Below, piece after piece: positions 32,965 through 40,731 of a stretch of 50,060 bases of DNA (positions within the stretch are counted from its first letter, which is position 1; every line of letters begins with the position of its first letter). The translations under genes and the position numbers were made by a program. The notes beneath the pieces were generated by a model, which was not told where the DNA came from, ran no database searches, and was given only the letters and a program-made list of their open reading frames with translations. Where the stretch lies: NCBI GenBank assembly GCA_903901045.1, contig CAIUPP010000079.1, forward strand, positions 1-50,060, given 5' to 3'. The stretch comes from an uncultured Planctomycetota bacterium (GTDB lineage Bacteria; Planctomycetota; Brocadiia; CAIUPP01).

Positions 32965-33852
32965 TCAGGAAAGGGCTTTGGCTATGCGGATAAAGTCGGC
33001 CACGGGGAGCTCTTCGGCGCGCGCCTCGGGGCGAATGGCCAGCCCTTCCAGCAGGCGGCGCGCCTCTTCCAGCCCGGGCGAAAGCCCGGACTGTCGCAGC
33101 GCTGCCGCCAGTTGCTTGCGCCGGAACGTGAACAAACCGCTGGCCACCGCGCGCAGCCGCTCGGCGTCCCCCGCGGCGCGGCGCAATGCCGCATCGGGCC
33201 GAAGCCGAACCACGGCGCTGGCCACTTCCGGCTGCGGCCAGAACGCCTTGGGGCTCAGTCGCCGAAGCGACTCCACCCGCGTCAGCGCTTGCACGATCAC
33301 CGAAAGATAGCCATACTCCTCGGCCCCCGCCTTCGCGGCGAGCCGGTCGGCCACCTCGCGCTGGACCATCACCACCATCTCTTCCGGCAGCGGACCGGAA
33401 CCGAGCAGCGCGCCGATCAGCGCCGTTGAGATGGCGTACGGGAGGTTCGCCACCACCTTGAGCCGCCCCCGCGGATTGCGCGCCAGCGCTTCCTCCAGCG
33501 CCGCCCGCGCCACAGCGGCGATCTGGTCCCCTTTGCCCATGATATCCGAGTGGATCAGCCGCACGTTCTCAAGCCTCGCCAGCCGCTCCGAGGCCAGTTC
33601 GAACAGCTTGCGGTCCAGTTCCACCGCAACCACCGCCGCTGCGCGTTCGGCCAGAAGCGCCGTCAGGCCGCCCGTTCCCGGGCCGGGCTCCAGCACGACG
33701 TCGTCGGGCGTCAGTTCCGCCGCCTCGGCGACGAAGCGCATCTGCGCGGGATCCACCAGAAAATTCTGCCCGCGCGTGCGGCTGGGCCGCACCCCGCGTT
33801 CCGCGAAGAGCGCCTTCAGTTCCGCCGCGGTGGGGGGAAGGAGGGGGGGCAT
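32965..33852 (-). CDS. rsmA: 16S rRNA dimethyladenosine transferase
   Basis: 295 residues of the RsmA/KsgA family, which dimethylates two adjacent adenines near the 3' end of 16S rRNA. RGQNFLVDP opens the SAM domain, LEPGPGTGGLTALL is motif I and VANLPYAIST is the catalytic NLPY motif. PKAFWPQPEVASAVVRL is typical of the family. The ATG shares its A with the TGA of pdxA (TGATG), so translation is coupled; this pairing with pdxA is common in bacteria. Confidence 0.95.
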   Translation of the reverse strand: MPPLLPPTAAELKALFAERGVRPSRTRGQNFLVDPAQMRFVAEAAELTPDDVVLEPGPGTGGLTALLAERAAAVVAVELDRKLFELASERLARLENVRLIHSDIMGKGDQIAAVARAALEEALARNPRGRLKVVANLPYAISTALIGALLGSGPLPEEMVVMVQREVADRLAAKAGAEEYGYLSVIVQALTRVESLRRLSPKAFWPQPEVASAVVRLRPDAALRRAAGDAERLRAVASGLFTFRRKQLAAALRQSGLSPGLEEARRLLEGLAIRPEARAEELPVADFIRIAKALS

Positions 33853-34883
33853 CAGCGCGCGCGCCTCTGGCGCGTTGCCGCCATCTGCGCCGCCACCAGG
33901 ATCGCCGCCGCCATGCTGCCGGGGTCGGCGATTCCCTTCTTCACGATGTCATATGCCGTCCCATGGTCGGGGGAGGTGCGGATGATCGGCAGCCCCAGCG
34001 TGATGTTCACCCCGCTGTCGAATGCCAGCATCTTCACCGGGATCGTCGCCTGGTCATGGTACATCGCCACCATGGCGTCGAATCGCTTGCGATAGGCTGG
34101 GGTGAATGCCACATCGGCCGGAATCGGCCCTTCGCAGAGGATCCCCTCCCGCTGCGCCTGCCGCACCGCCGGCGCGATGCGCGTCATGTCCTGTCTGCCG
34201 AACAGCCCATGCTCCCCGGCGTGCGGATTCAGCCCGCAGACGGCGATGCGCGGCGCGCGCAGGCCGAAATACTTCCGCAGGTCGGCATCCACGATGCGGA
34301 TCGTCGCCAGAACTTTTGCGCGCGTGATCAGCCGGGGGAGGTCCTCAATCGCCGCGTGCGTTGTCACCAGCGCCGCGCGGATGCCCGCGCCCGCCATCAT
34401 CATCACGGGCCGCCGCGCCCCCGTCAGCGTCGCCAGCATCTCCGTGTGGCCGGGGAAGGGAATCCGCGCGAGGTGCAGCGCCTCCTTGCTGATCGGCGCG
34501 GTCACCACCGCATCCACGATCCCCTCCTGAGCGTACGCTACAGCCCAGTCGATCGCCTCGGCGCAGCAGACTCCGCCCGCCGCCGTCGGTTTTCCGCGAA
34601 GCGCCAGGGAGTCCGGGCAGCGCCCCGTCTCGACAAGGATGATCGGACCGGTGGGAAGCAGGGGGGAGTGCCAGTCCAACTTCTGCCACGCCGGCAGCGG
34701 AATGCGGAACGCGGAGGCGACTCGCCGGAGGACCGCCTCATGGCCGAAGAGAATGAAGTGCGCCGCGCGGCGGACATCTCGGCGGTTCAGCGCGCGGAGA
34801 ATCACCTCCGGGCCGATCCCCGCCGGATCGCCCATCGTGAGGCCAATCAGTGGCAGCCTGGAATTCCTTTTCATTGCTAACAT
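33852..34883 (-). CDS. pdxA: 4-hydroxythreonine-4-phosphate dehydrogenase
   Basis: 343 residues of the PdxA family, an NAD-dependent oxidoreductase in pyridoxal phosphate synthesis. It begins IGLTMGDPAGIGPE. VTAPISKEAL and FPGHTEML supply substrate and metal ligands. GLNPHAGE and MYHDQ carry the other metal-binding histidines. Either ATG 34883, which has AGGTGA three bases before it, or ATG 34874 may be the start. Overlap with rsmA suggests one operon. Confidence 0.95.
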   Translation of the reverse strand: MLAMKRNSRLPLIGLTMGDPAGIGPEVILRALNRRDVRRAAHFILFGHEAVLRRVASAFRIPLPAWQKLDWHSPLLPTGPIILVETGRCPDSLALRGKPTAAGGVCCAEAIDWAVAYAQEGIVDAVVTAPISKEALHLARIPFPGHTEMLATLTGARRPVMMMAGAGIRAALVTTHAAIEDLPRLITRAKVLATIRIVDADLRKYFGLRAPRIAVCGLNPHAGEHGLFGRQDMTRIAPAVRQAQREGILCEGPIPADVAFTPAYRKRFDAMVAMYHDQATIPVKMLAFDSGVNITLGLPIIRTSPDHGTAYDIVKKGIADPGSMAAAILVAAQMAATRQRRAR

Positions 34884-34909
34884 TGCTCACCTGCAGGAGG
34901 TCAACGACG

Positions 34910-35032
34910 ATGACGAATGACGAAATCCGAATGACGAATGAATGTCCCAAACGCCCAACACCGCGCCGCTGCTCCTGACTCTCTTGAGTCATTGTCTGTT
35001 TGATTCGTCATTCGGATTTTGTCATTCGTCAT
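34910..35032. repeat. Large inverted repeat (30 bp) of the ATGACGAATGAC type
   Basis: 34910-34939 and 35003-35032 are inverted copies agreeing at 29 of 30 positions, around a 63-base loop. The motif ATGACGAATGAC is itself partly repeated within each arm. It fills the gap between ribE and pdxA and could form a long hairpin in a shared transcript. Fragments recur at 16.2 kb. Confidence 0.8.
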
Positions 35033-35038
35033 TTGCTT

Positions 35039-35692
35039 TCACTTGAACCCATGCTCGGCCAGGAACTCCTCCGACAGATTTCCGTTGCCCGGCATGGAAG
35101 CCGGCGTGCGGCCCATCAACCGCGCGACGTACTTGCCGATCATGTCCAGTTCGAGATTCACCTGATCACCCGCCGACTTGCTGCGCAGCGTCGTGTGGGC
35201 GAAGGTGTGCGGAATGATCGCCACCGAGAAAACATCCTCGCGCAGCTCCGCCACCGTCAGGCTGATCCCCTCCACGGCGATGGAGCCCTTGGGGATGATC
35301 TGCGCGACGACTTGCGGCGCGGCCTTCACCTTCAACGTCACCTGCGCCGGGCTCTTTTCAATGGCGGCGATGACGCCGGTGGTGTCCACGTGCCCGAGCA
35401 CGAAGTGCCCGCCCAGCCGATCCCCCACGCGCAGCGCGCGCTCCAGGTTCACCTCCGCCCCGGGCCGAAGCGTCCCCAGCGTGGTGACGCGGAGCGTCTC
35501 TCCGCTGACATCGCACTCCGCCAGGTCGGAGGAGAGGCGGGTGACCGTCAGGCAGGCGCCGTTCACGGAGAGACTGTCGCCGATGCGCATCCCCTCGGCC
35601 AGCGGGCCGATCGCCACGCGCAATTCCCCCTTGCCGCCGCTCTGTGTCAGCGCGACCACCCGCCCGATCTGCTCGATGATGCCGGTGAACAT
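35039..35692 (-). CDS. ribE: Riboflavin synthase, alpha subunit
   Basis: 217 residues with two lumazine-binding barrels. The first starts MFTGIIEQIG and has SVNGACLTV and GGHFVLGHVDTTG. The second has SIAVEGISLTV and FAHTTL. It dismutates two dimethylribityllumazines to riboflavin. No other rib gene is in the window, and no FMN riboswitch was seen upstream. Confidence 0.95.
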   Translation of the reverse strand: MFTGIIEQIGRVVALTQSGGKGELRVAIGPLAEGMRIGDSLSVNGACLTVTRLSSDLAECDVSGETLRVTTLGTLRPGAEVNLERALRVGDRLGGHFVLGHVDTTGVIAAIEKSPAQVTLKVKAAPQVVAQIIPKGSIAVEGISLTVAELREDVFSVAIIPHTFAHTTLRSKSAGDQVNLELDMIGKYVARLMGRTPASMPGNGNLSEEFLAEHGFK

Positions 35693-35720
35693 CGTTTGAT
35701 CTCACTTCTGCCGCGTGCCG

Positions 35721-35738
35721 GGCGGGCTTCAACCCGCC
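35721..35738. repeat. Hairpin GGCGGG/CCCGCC between thiL and ribE
   Basis: GGCGGG-CTTCAA-CCCGCC lies in the 58-base gap between thiL and ribE. It is similar in outline to the hairpins at 23670 and 47671. Confidence 0.5.
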
Positions 35739-35750
35739 GCCGTTTCAGTT

Positions 35751-36701
35751 CTACAACAGGTGCTTCCATCCCTTTGGCGCCAGCGGACGGTGCGGCTCCC
35801 CCTTGCGGCGGATCCACAACCCGCTGCCGTTGACCACCTCGCCGATGCAGGTCAGCTTCACCGGCAGATTCGCGCGCCGCAGCAGCCGCTCCGCATCGCG
35901 CGATGAGAGAGTGAACAACAGCTCGTAGTCCTCCCCGTCCTGCAAGGCATGCTCCAGCGGCGTGCCGCCGGAGTTCGCCGCCAACGCGCGCGCATCCGCG
36001 CTGACTGGCACCGCCTCCTCCCAGATTTCGAGCCCCACGCCGCTTTCCTCGGCGATGTGGTTGGCATCGGCGGCCAGGCCGTCGCTGATATCGATCATCG
36101 CATGAAGCGTAACCGTTTCGCGCAGCCAGCGCGCTTCGCGCAGGCGCGGGAGAAAGCGCAGATGCCGCCCGAGGATCGAGCCGCCGAGTTCCCCCGTCAC
36201 CATCAGAACATCTCCCGACTGCGCGCCGGAGCGGCGCGCCAGCCGCCCCTCCGCGCCGCTGCCGATGGCCGTCACCGTCAGCGTCAGCGGCATCTCCGCC
36301 GTGGCGATGTCTCCTCCCACGATTCGAACCCCCAACGCGTCCGCCGCCTGCTTCATCCCGTCGAAGAGTTCCTGGAAGTACGCCTGCGTCAGCCCCGGGG
36401 GGGCGGCCATGGCGACCACCACCGCCAGCCCGTCCGCCGCCATCGCGGCCAAATCCGAGACGGAGCGCGCCACCGCCTTGTGCCCGACCTGCCGCGGCGA
36501 GGCTTCCGCCGAGCGGAAATGGACCCCGTCGATCAGCATATCCGTCGTGACCACCGTCAGCGCGTCGGCGGGCAGGCGCAACGCCGCCGCGTCGTCGCCG
36601 ATGCCGATGGGGACCTCCGGGCAGGCCGGCACGCGCGAGCGGATCCAGCGGATCAGGTCGAATTCGCTGGGCCGTTCCGGAGAGGGATTAGTCTCCTTCA
36701 T
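35751..36701 (-). CDS. thiL: Thiamine-monophosphate kinase
   Basis: 316 residues of the AIR-synthase-like kinase fold: GIGDDAA (~33-39) and TTDMLIDGVHF hold the ATP-magnesium site, with VGGDIA and MIDISDGLAAD further on. It phosphorylates thiamine monophosphate to the active diphosphate. Its ATG overlaps the TGA of no upstream partner except the DUF2062 gene's stop region (36698-36701, ATGA arrangement on the minus strand). No TPP riboswitch was found. Confidence 0.94.
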   Translation of the reverse strand: MKETNPSPERPSEFDLIRWIRSRVPACPEVPIGIGDDAAALRLPADALTVVTTDMLIDGVHFRSAEASPRQVGHKAVARSVSDLAAMAADGLAVVVAMAAPPGLTQAYFQELFDGMKQAADALGVRIVGGDIATAEMPLTLTVTAIGSGAEGRLARRSGAQSGDVLMVTGELGGSILGRHLRFLPRLREARWLRETVTLHAMIDISDGLAADANHIAEESGVGLEIWEEAVPVSADARALAANSGGTPLEHALQDGEDYELLFTLSSRDAERLLRRANLPVKLTCIGEVVNGSGLWIRRKGEPHRPLAPKGWKHLL

Positions 36702-37309
36702 GGTTCGGTATCTCCGGAAACGAGACGGTCAAATTCCTGCTGGCGGCGGACGCGCGCGATGCGCTTCTGCGCCCGCAACGCCACGCGCTGCGCCTTCAAC
36801 AACCGGTGCCCGGTCACCAGCCGCAGGACGATCCAGTACGCGGCCACCGCGGCAAACGCCCCGACCACCAGCGACCCCAGCGCCAGCGGCGCCATCCCTC
36901 GCCATCCGAGCTTGAGCGTCGTCTGCATTTCAAGATAACAGGTGTGCCAGAAGTTCCAATGCCCTCCCTCCGGCACGACGGCCAGTTGCGCCCGGATGCT
37001 CTTGAAGGTCAGAGGGACGAACCCCATGGGAATGAGTATCCAGCAGCCCACCTTGTAGCACAATCCCCATATCGGAAGGGCGGTGATGGGGTTGGTGATA
37101 TAAACGCAGATGAGCGCGGGCAACCGGCTGCACCGCGCTGCTGTGGCGATGAGAACGGCGAGGATCATGTGCAGACCGAGCGTGGGCGTAATGCCGACAA
37201 AAGTCCCTATGGCCGCGCCCCCGGCGATTTGCCGCGGGGAGTCGCGCGCTTGCAGGACGACGCGCAGCAGTCGGCGGCTCCAGTAGCGCCACGCACGCGA
37301 AATGGGCAT
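36698..37309 (-). CDS. DUF2062 membrane protein
   Basis: 203 residues from ATG 37309 (GGAG nine bases before). After a basic N-terminus comes DSPRQIAGGAAIGTFVGITP, the DUF2062 signature, then three hydrophobic spans, ITNPITALPIW and a basic, probably cytoplasmic tail. The function of the family is unsettled. The frame stays open 41 codons upstream, but that part is encoded by repeat-rich DNA and is unlikely to be translated. It lies immediately before and overlapping thiL, so the two share a message. The gap 37310-37536 upstream holds only repeats. Confidence 0.82.
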   Translation of the reverse strand: MPISRAWRYWSRRLLRVVLQARDSPRQIAGGAAIGTFVGITPTLGLHMILAVLIATAARCSRLPALICVYITNPITALPIWGLCYKVGCWILIPMGFVPLTFKSIRAQLAVVPEGGHWNFWHTCYLEMQTTLKLGWRGMAPLALGSLVVGAFAAVAAYWIVLRLVTGHRLLKAQRVALRAQKRIARVRRQQEFDRLVSGDTEP

Positions 37310-37417
37310 TACGACGACTCCGGGTTCAGGGTCCCTCCGAACGGCCTGCCATCCGCGCTTGAGTCTAAGCCGAAGCCCTGTTAGATGCAAGCCGGGATGC
37401 GACCGTGACGGCGGAAT

Positions 37418-37514
37418 CCCCCAATCTCCCAATTACTTGATCTCCTAATCTCCCATCTCTCCCCCCAACTTCGGTGACTCGGAGACTGGGAAAGTGGGAG
37501 ATTAGGAGATTGGG
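37418..37514. repeat. Inverted repeat of the CCCAATCTCC / GGAGATTGGG type
   Basis: A 16-base stem, 37440-37455 against 37495-37510, is perfect (ATCTCCTAATCTCCCA and its complement). Flanking CCAATCTCCCAATTAC on the left and GATTGGG on the right extend the likeness. Related words occur between coaC and coaB. Confidence 0.75.
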
Positions 37515-37536
37515 ACACGAGGGGGCCAGGCGGCGC

Positions 37537-38913
37537 TCACTTTGCCAGCACCACCTTGGCGTACGCTAGGTAATTCTGCCTGAAGACCAGCACGGAGACC
37601 GCGTCGCCGGCCATCGTCGTGCGCAGCGCCGCGGCGGCGTCCTGCAGGTTCCGGACGGGGGAGGACTCGATTTTGACGATCACGTCTCCTTCGGCCAGCC
37701 CCGCCTGCTCCGCCGGGCTCCCGGCGGCGGCTTCCGTAATGAGCAGTCCGGTATCCAGCGGAATCCCGCGTTTGCGCGCGACGGCGCGCGTCAGGTCCTG
37801 AACGGCGATGCCCAGCTTGTCGCGCAGAAGTTCCTTCGGCGAAGGCATGGGCAGCCGCGCCAGCGTCAGCGTCACCTCTACCGGCTGGCCTGCGCGCAGC
37901 ACGCGCAGCGCGATCTTCTCCTCCGGCTTGTGCTGCACCACGCGGATCAGGAAATCGAAATAATCCGTCACCGCCGCCCCGTCGGCCTGTTCGATCAGGT
38001 CGTCGGCCTTGAGATGCCCCTGCGCCGGGCCCTGCGGGTCGAGAAGGGCGACGCGCACCCCCTTGCGTCCTTCCACCGTCACCCCGCGGAATCCGCACCA
38101 CGCCTCGGACACCTGCGGGTTGGTCAGCAGCGGCGCGAGCGCATCGCGCGCGTGGTCGATCGGAATGGCGAAGCCGATCCCCTGCGCCTGGTCCACCACC
38201 GCGCTGTTGATGCCGATCAGCTCCCCCAGCACATTCACCAGCGGGCCGCCGCTGTTGCCGGGGTTGATCAGCGCGCTGGTCTGGATCAAGCCGGTGAAGC
38301 TGCGCATCTCTCCGCCGGCAGGCACCTGAATCTCGCGGTTGAAGGCGGAGAGAACCCCCGAGGTGACCGAGTTGTTGAAACCGAAAGGGTTGCCCAGGGC
38401 GATCACCGTCTCCCCGAGCATCAGGTCGGCGGAGGAACCCATGCGAATGGCCTGCAGCGGCTTGGTTGCCTGCGCGCGCAGCAGCGCGAGGTCGTTCGTG
38501 GCGTCCGCCGCCAGGAGCACGGCGTCGAAGCTCTCGCCGGTGTCCAGCGACAGCTTGATGTTGGTCGCCCGGCTGATGACGTGCTCATTGGTCATCACCA
38601 GCCCGTCCGGGGTGATGATGCACCCGGAACCCAGCGGCGTCTGCACCTTGCGGCGCTCCACCACCGGCCCCTGGAAGAACTGCTGGAACATCTCATCGAA
38701 CATGTCCCCGCCGGGGCCGAAGGAGGGGCCCAGCCCCCGCCGGACGGCCACGACGCGTTCGGTGCTGATGTTCACCACCGCGGCGTGCGAGCGCTCCACC
38801 GCATCCACCACGGGGGTGCGCCGGAGTCGCAGCGACTCCGCGCGCGTCGGCTCCGCCGCCCCGGCCCACGTCCCGGCCGCCAGCAACAGAAGCACGGATA
38901 TGAATCGTGTCAT
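37537..38913 (-). CDS. HtrA/DegP-like periplasmic serine protease with two PDZ domains
   Basis: 458 residues from ATG 38913, with AAGGGA six bases upstream; an ATG at 38928 overlapping the previous stop (ATGA) is the alternative. A signal peptide ends near AGAA (~20). The trypsin-like domain has His111 (TNEHVIS), Asp141 (DATNDLALL) and Ser221 (NPGNSGGPL), so the triad is complete. Two PDZ domains follow (~260-345 and ~372-455). It should degrade or refold damaged envelope proteins. Standing last in the ABC cluster, it may serve quality control of what that system handles. Confidence 0.93.
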   Translation of the reverse strand: MTRFISVLLLLAAGTWAGAAEPTRAESLRLRRTPVVDAVERSHAAVVNISTERVVAVRRGLGPSFGPGGDMFDEMFQQFFQGPVVERRKVQTPLGSGCIITPDGLVMTNEHVISRATNIKLSLDTGESFDAVLLAADATNDLALLRAQATKPLQAIRMGSSADLMLGETVIALGNPFGFNNSVTSGVLSAFNREIQVPAGGEMRSFTGLIQTSALINPGNSGGPLVNVLGELIGINSAVVDQAQGIGFAIPIDHARDALAPLLTNPQVSEAWCGFRGVTVEGRKGVRVALLDPQGPAQGHLKADDLIEQADGAAVTDYFDFLIRVVQHKPEEKIALRVLRAGQPVEVTLTLARLPMPSPKELLRDKLGIAVQDLTRAVARKRGIPLDTGLLITEAAAGSPAEQAGLAEGDVIVKIESSPVRNLQDAAAALRTTMAGDAVSVLVFRQNYLAYAKVVLAK

Positions 38914-38924
38914 TCCACATCCCT

Positions 38925-40676
38925 TCATTTCTTCAGAAACGCCCGGCGCAGGATTTCCGGAATCGAATCATCCAGGACAAACACGCGACCGCCATCCCCG
39001 TTCAGCGCGTAGACTCCCCCCTCCGCGCGGCGGCTGCCGATCGAAAGCGAGCGCTCGGCGGCGGGGGGGCCTTCCACGGAAATCGTCACGGTCAACTGCG
39101 GCTTGTCCAGCCCGTAGTCGGAAAGATGCTGCGGCATCGGCAGCGCTTCGAATGTCTCAACCAGCGCAAGGTCAAGCAGCAGGGCGTTCACGGCATCCTG
39201 GTCCAGCGTTCCGGCGGGCTCCTGGAGCGTCCATGCCTTGCCTTCGCGCGCCAGCCGCACAATCCGCTCCGGCGACACGATGCGGATGGCGGAGATATTT
39301 TCGTTGCGCAGGTCGAGCGCCACGATGCGCGCGGCGAATGGCTTCTCTCCCTCCGCGAGCATCTCCACGATCGTGTCCGGGACGGTCAGGATGGGGCCGC
39401 TGCTCCCTCGTCGCGCATAGACCAGGGTTCCGCCGGGAACGCTCCCGCCGAAGCGCAGTTCCCAAAGCCCCTTCGGCGTTTCGATGCTGAGCGCCAACCG
39501 CGGCGGCTCCAGGCCGTCCTGCGCAAGCTGCTCCGGGGTGGGGGCGTCCATGCGCTCCTTCACTTCCAGTTCGCTCAGCCGGCGCAGAAAGAGGCGCACG
39601 CGCTCGGCGTCGGCGGCTTTGCCTGAGGAGACAAGCTGCCAGCCGGCATCCTTCCGCTCCAGCTTGAGCGGGATGGAGCCGGAAACTGTCAGCGCGGTGG
39701 CTTCATCGGGGGAGAATGGCAGTGCGCGCCTCGCGCGGAACGTTTCGGACGTCTTGCGCAGCGCTTCGGCGGCCGCGGCGCCGATGCGAATGACTCCCGG
39801 GTCCCCGTCGCGCGCGCCATACCATTTGCCGTCGGCGTCCTGGGCGATCCGCAGCGCAACCGATTTTCCGTCAGCGTCAATCCTAACGGATGCGGCCGGC
39901 TTCTCCAGGTCGCATGACGCGGGGGAGAACTTGCTGAAGGAGTCTTTGTTGAGCGAGCGAGCCGAGAGGCTTCGCAAGAGGCTCTCGACCTCCGCCGCGT
40001 TCGCCAGGTCGCTGATGGGCGCGACGATTTCCCACCCCTTGGACTTGTTCACAAGTTGCAGCTTTTCCGGTTGCAGGGTCAGGTGATCCGCTTTCGCTGG
40101 GTCGAAGCGGAGCAGGCGTTTCTCGCGCAGGTCGTTCACCTCTATCGGAGTCATATCGAAAATCGTTCGGGGCAAGATGAAGATGGTCGGGATAGGGTCA
40201 TCGGGACGCATGGCGTACACGGCCTTTTCGTCGGCGGTGGTTGCGACAAGCGCCAACTCCGCGCTCCGGCCGTTCGCCAGGGTAAGTCGAATCCGTTTCT
40301 CCGGCTGGCCCATGTACTGCTTCGGCATCTCAGTTCCCCCTTTCTTGCTCAGTGTGCGCAGCGGCTTGAGCGTTTCCAGGGTCGCCAAGATTGCGGAGAT
40401 GGTTTCTGAGTCGGCCATCGCGGCGATCGGTTGAGTCATCTGCCAGTCTTGGCTGGCCGGAGAGGGGCGCGATAAGGAGGCAACCTTGTCTTTGGAGAGC
40501 AGGTCGAGTCTGACCACTTGTTGTGAGAGCCTCTCTCCCATCTCGTCCGGTGGAAAGACAAGCCCGCTGTTCTCCTCGTACTCCGCCGCGCCGGGGCGGC
40601 GCAGGGTGTAGAGGATCAGGAAGGCCAGCAGCCCGAGCACCAGCCCGAGGAGGATGAGTGTCGTGCGGAACTTCAT
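38925..40676 (-). CDS. DUF4340 membrane-anchored protein of the Gld-like ABC cluster
   Basis: 583 residues. An N-terminal membrane anchor (~6-26, LILLGLVLGLLAFLILYTL) is followed by a long soluble part with repeated beta-rich modules, each containing an L-x-x-D.A-x-V-x-x-L-L-x-x-L type segment (~90, ~230, ~370, ~490). This is the DUF4340 pattern, known to sit beside GldG-like ABC components. It is probably periplasmic. GGAG is five bases before ATG 40676. Its stop overlaps the alternative start of the protease gene. Confidence 0.85.
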   Translation of the reverse strand: MKFRTTLILLGLVLGLLAFLILYTLRRPGAAEYEENSGLVFPPDEMGERLSQQVVRLDLLSKDKVASLSRPSPASQDWQMTQPIAAMADSETISAILATLETLKPLRTLSKKGGTEMPKQYMGQPEKRIRLTLANGRSAELALVATTADEKAVYAMRPDDPIPTIFILPRTIFDMTPIEVNDLREKRLLRFDPAKADHLTLQPEKLQLVNKSKGWEIVAPISDLANAAEVESLLRSLSARSLNKDSFSKFSPASCDLEKPAASVRIDADGKSVALRIAQDADGKWYGARDGDPGVIRIGAAAAEALRKTSETFRARRALPFSPDEATALTVSGSIPLKLERKDAGWQLVSSGKAADAERVRLFLRRLSELEVKERMDAPTPEQLAQDGLEPPRLALSIETPKGLWELRFGGSVPGGTLVYARRGSSGPILTVPDTIVEMLAEGEKPFAARIVALDLRNENISAIRIVSPERIVRLAREGKAWTLQEPAGTLDQDAVNALLLDLALVETFEALPMPQHLSDYGLDKPQLTVTISVEGPPAAERSLSIGSRRAEGGVYALNGDGGRVFVLDDSIPEILRRAFLKK

Positions 40677-40731
40677 GCGTTCTCCAGAAACGCGCCCTGC
40701 GATACGTCCAATCCGCTCGGTCCGCCCGGCG

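Noticed and set aside
35693-37309. TPP or FMN riboswitch near thiL and ribE
   Set aside because: The gaps are too short or filled with simple hairpins, and no conserved aptamer core was seen.
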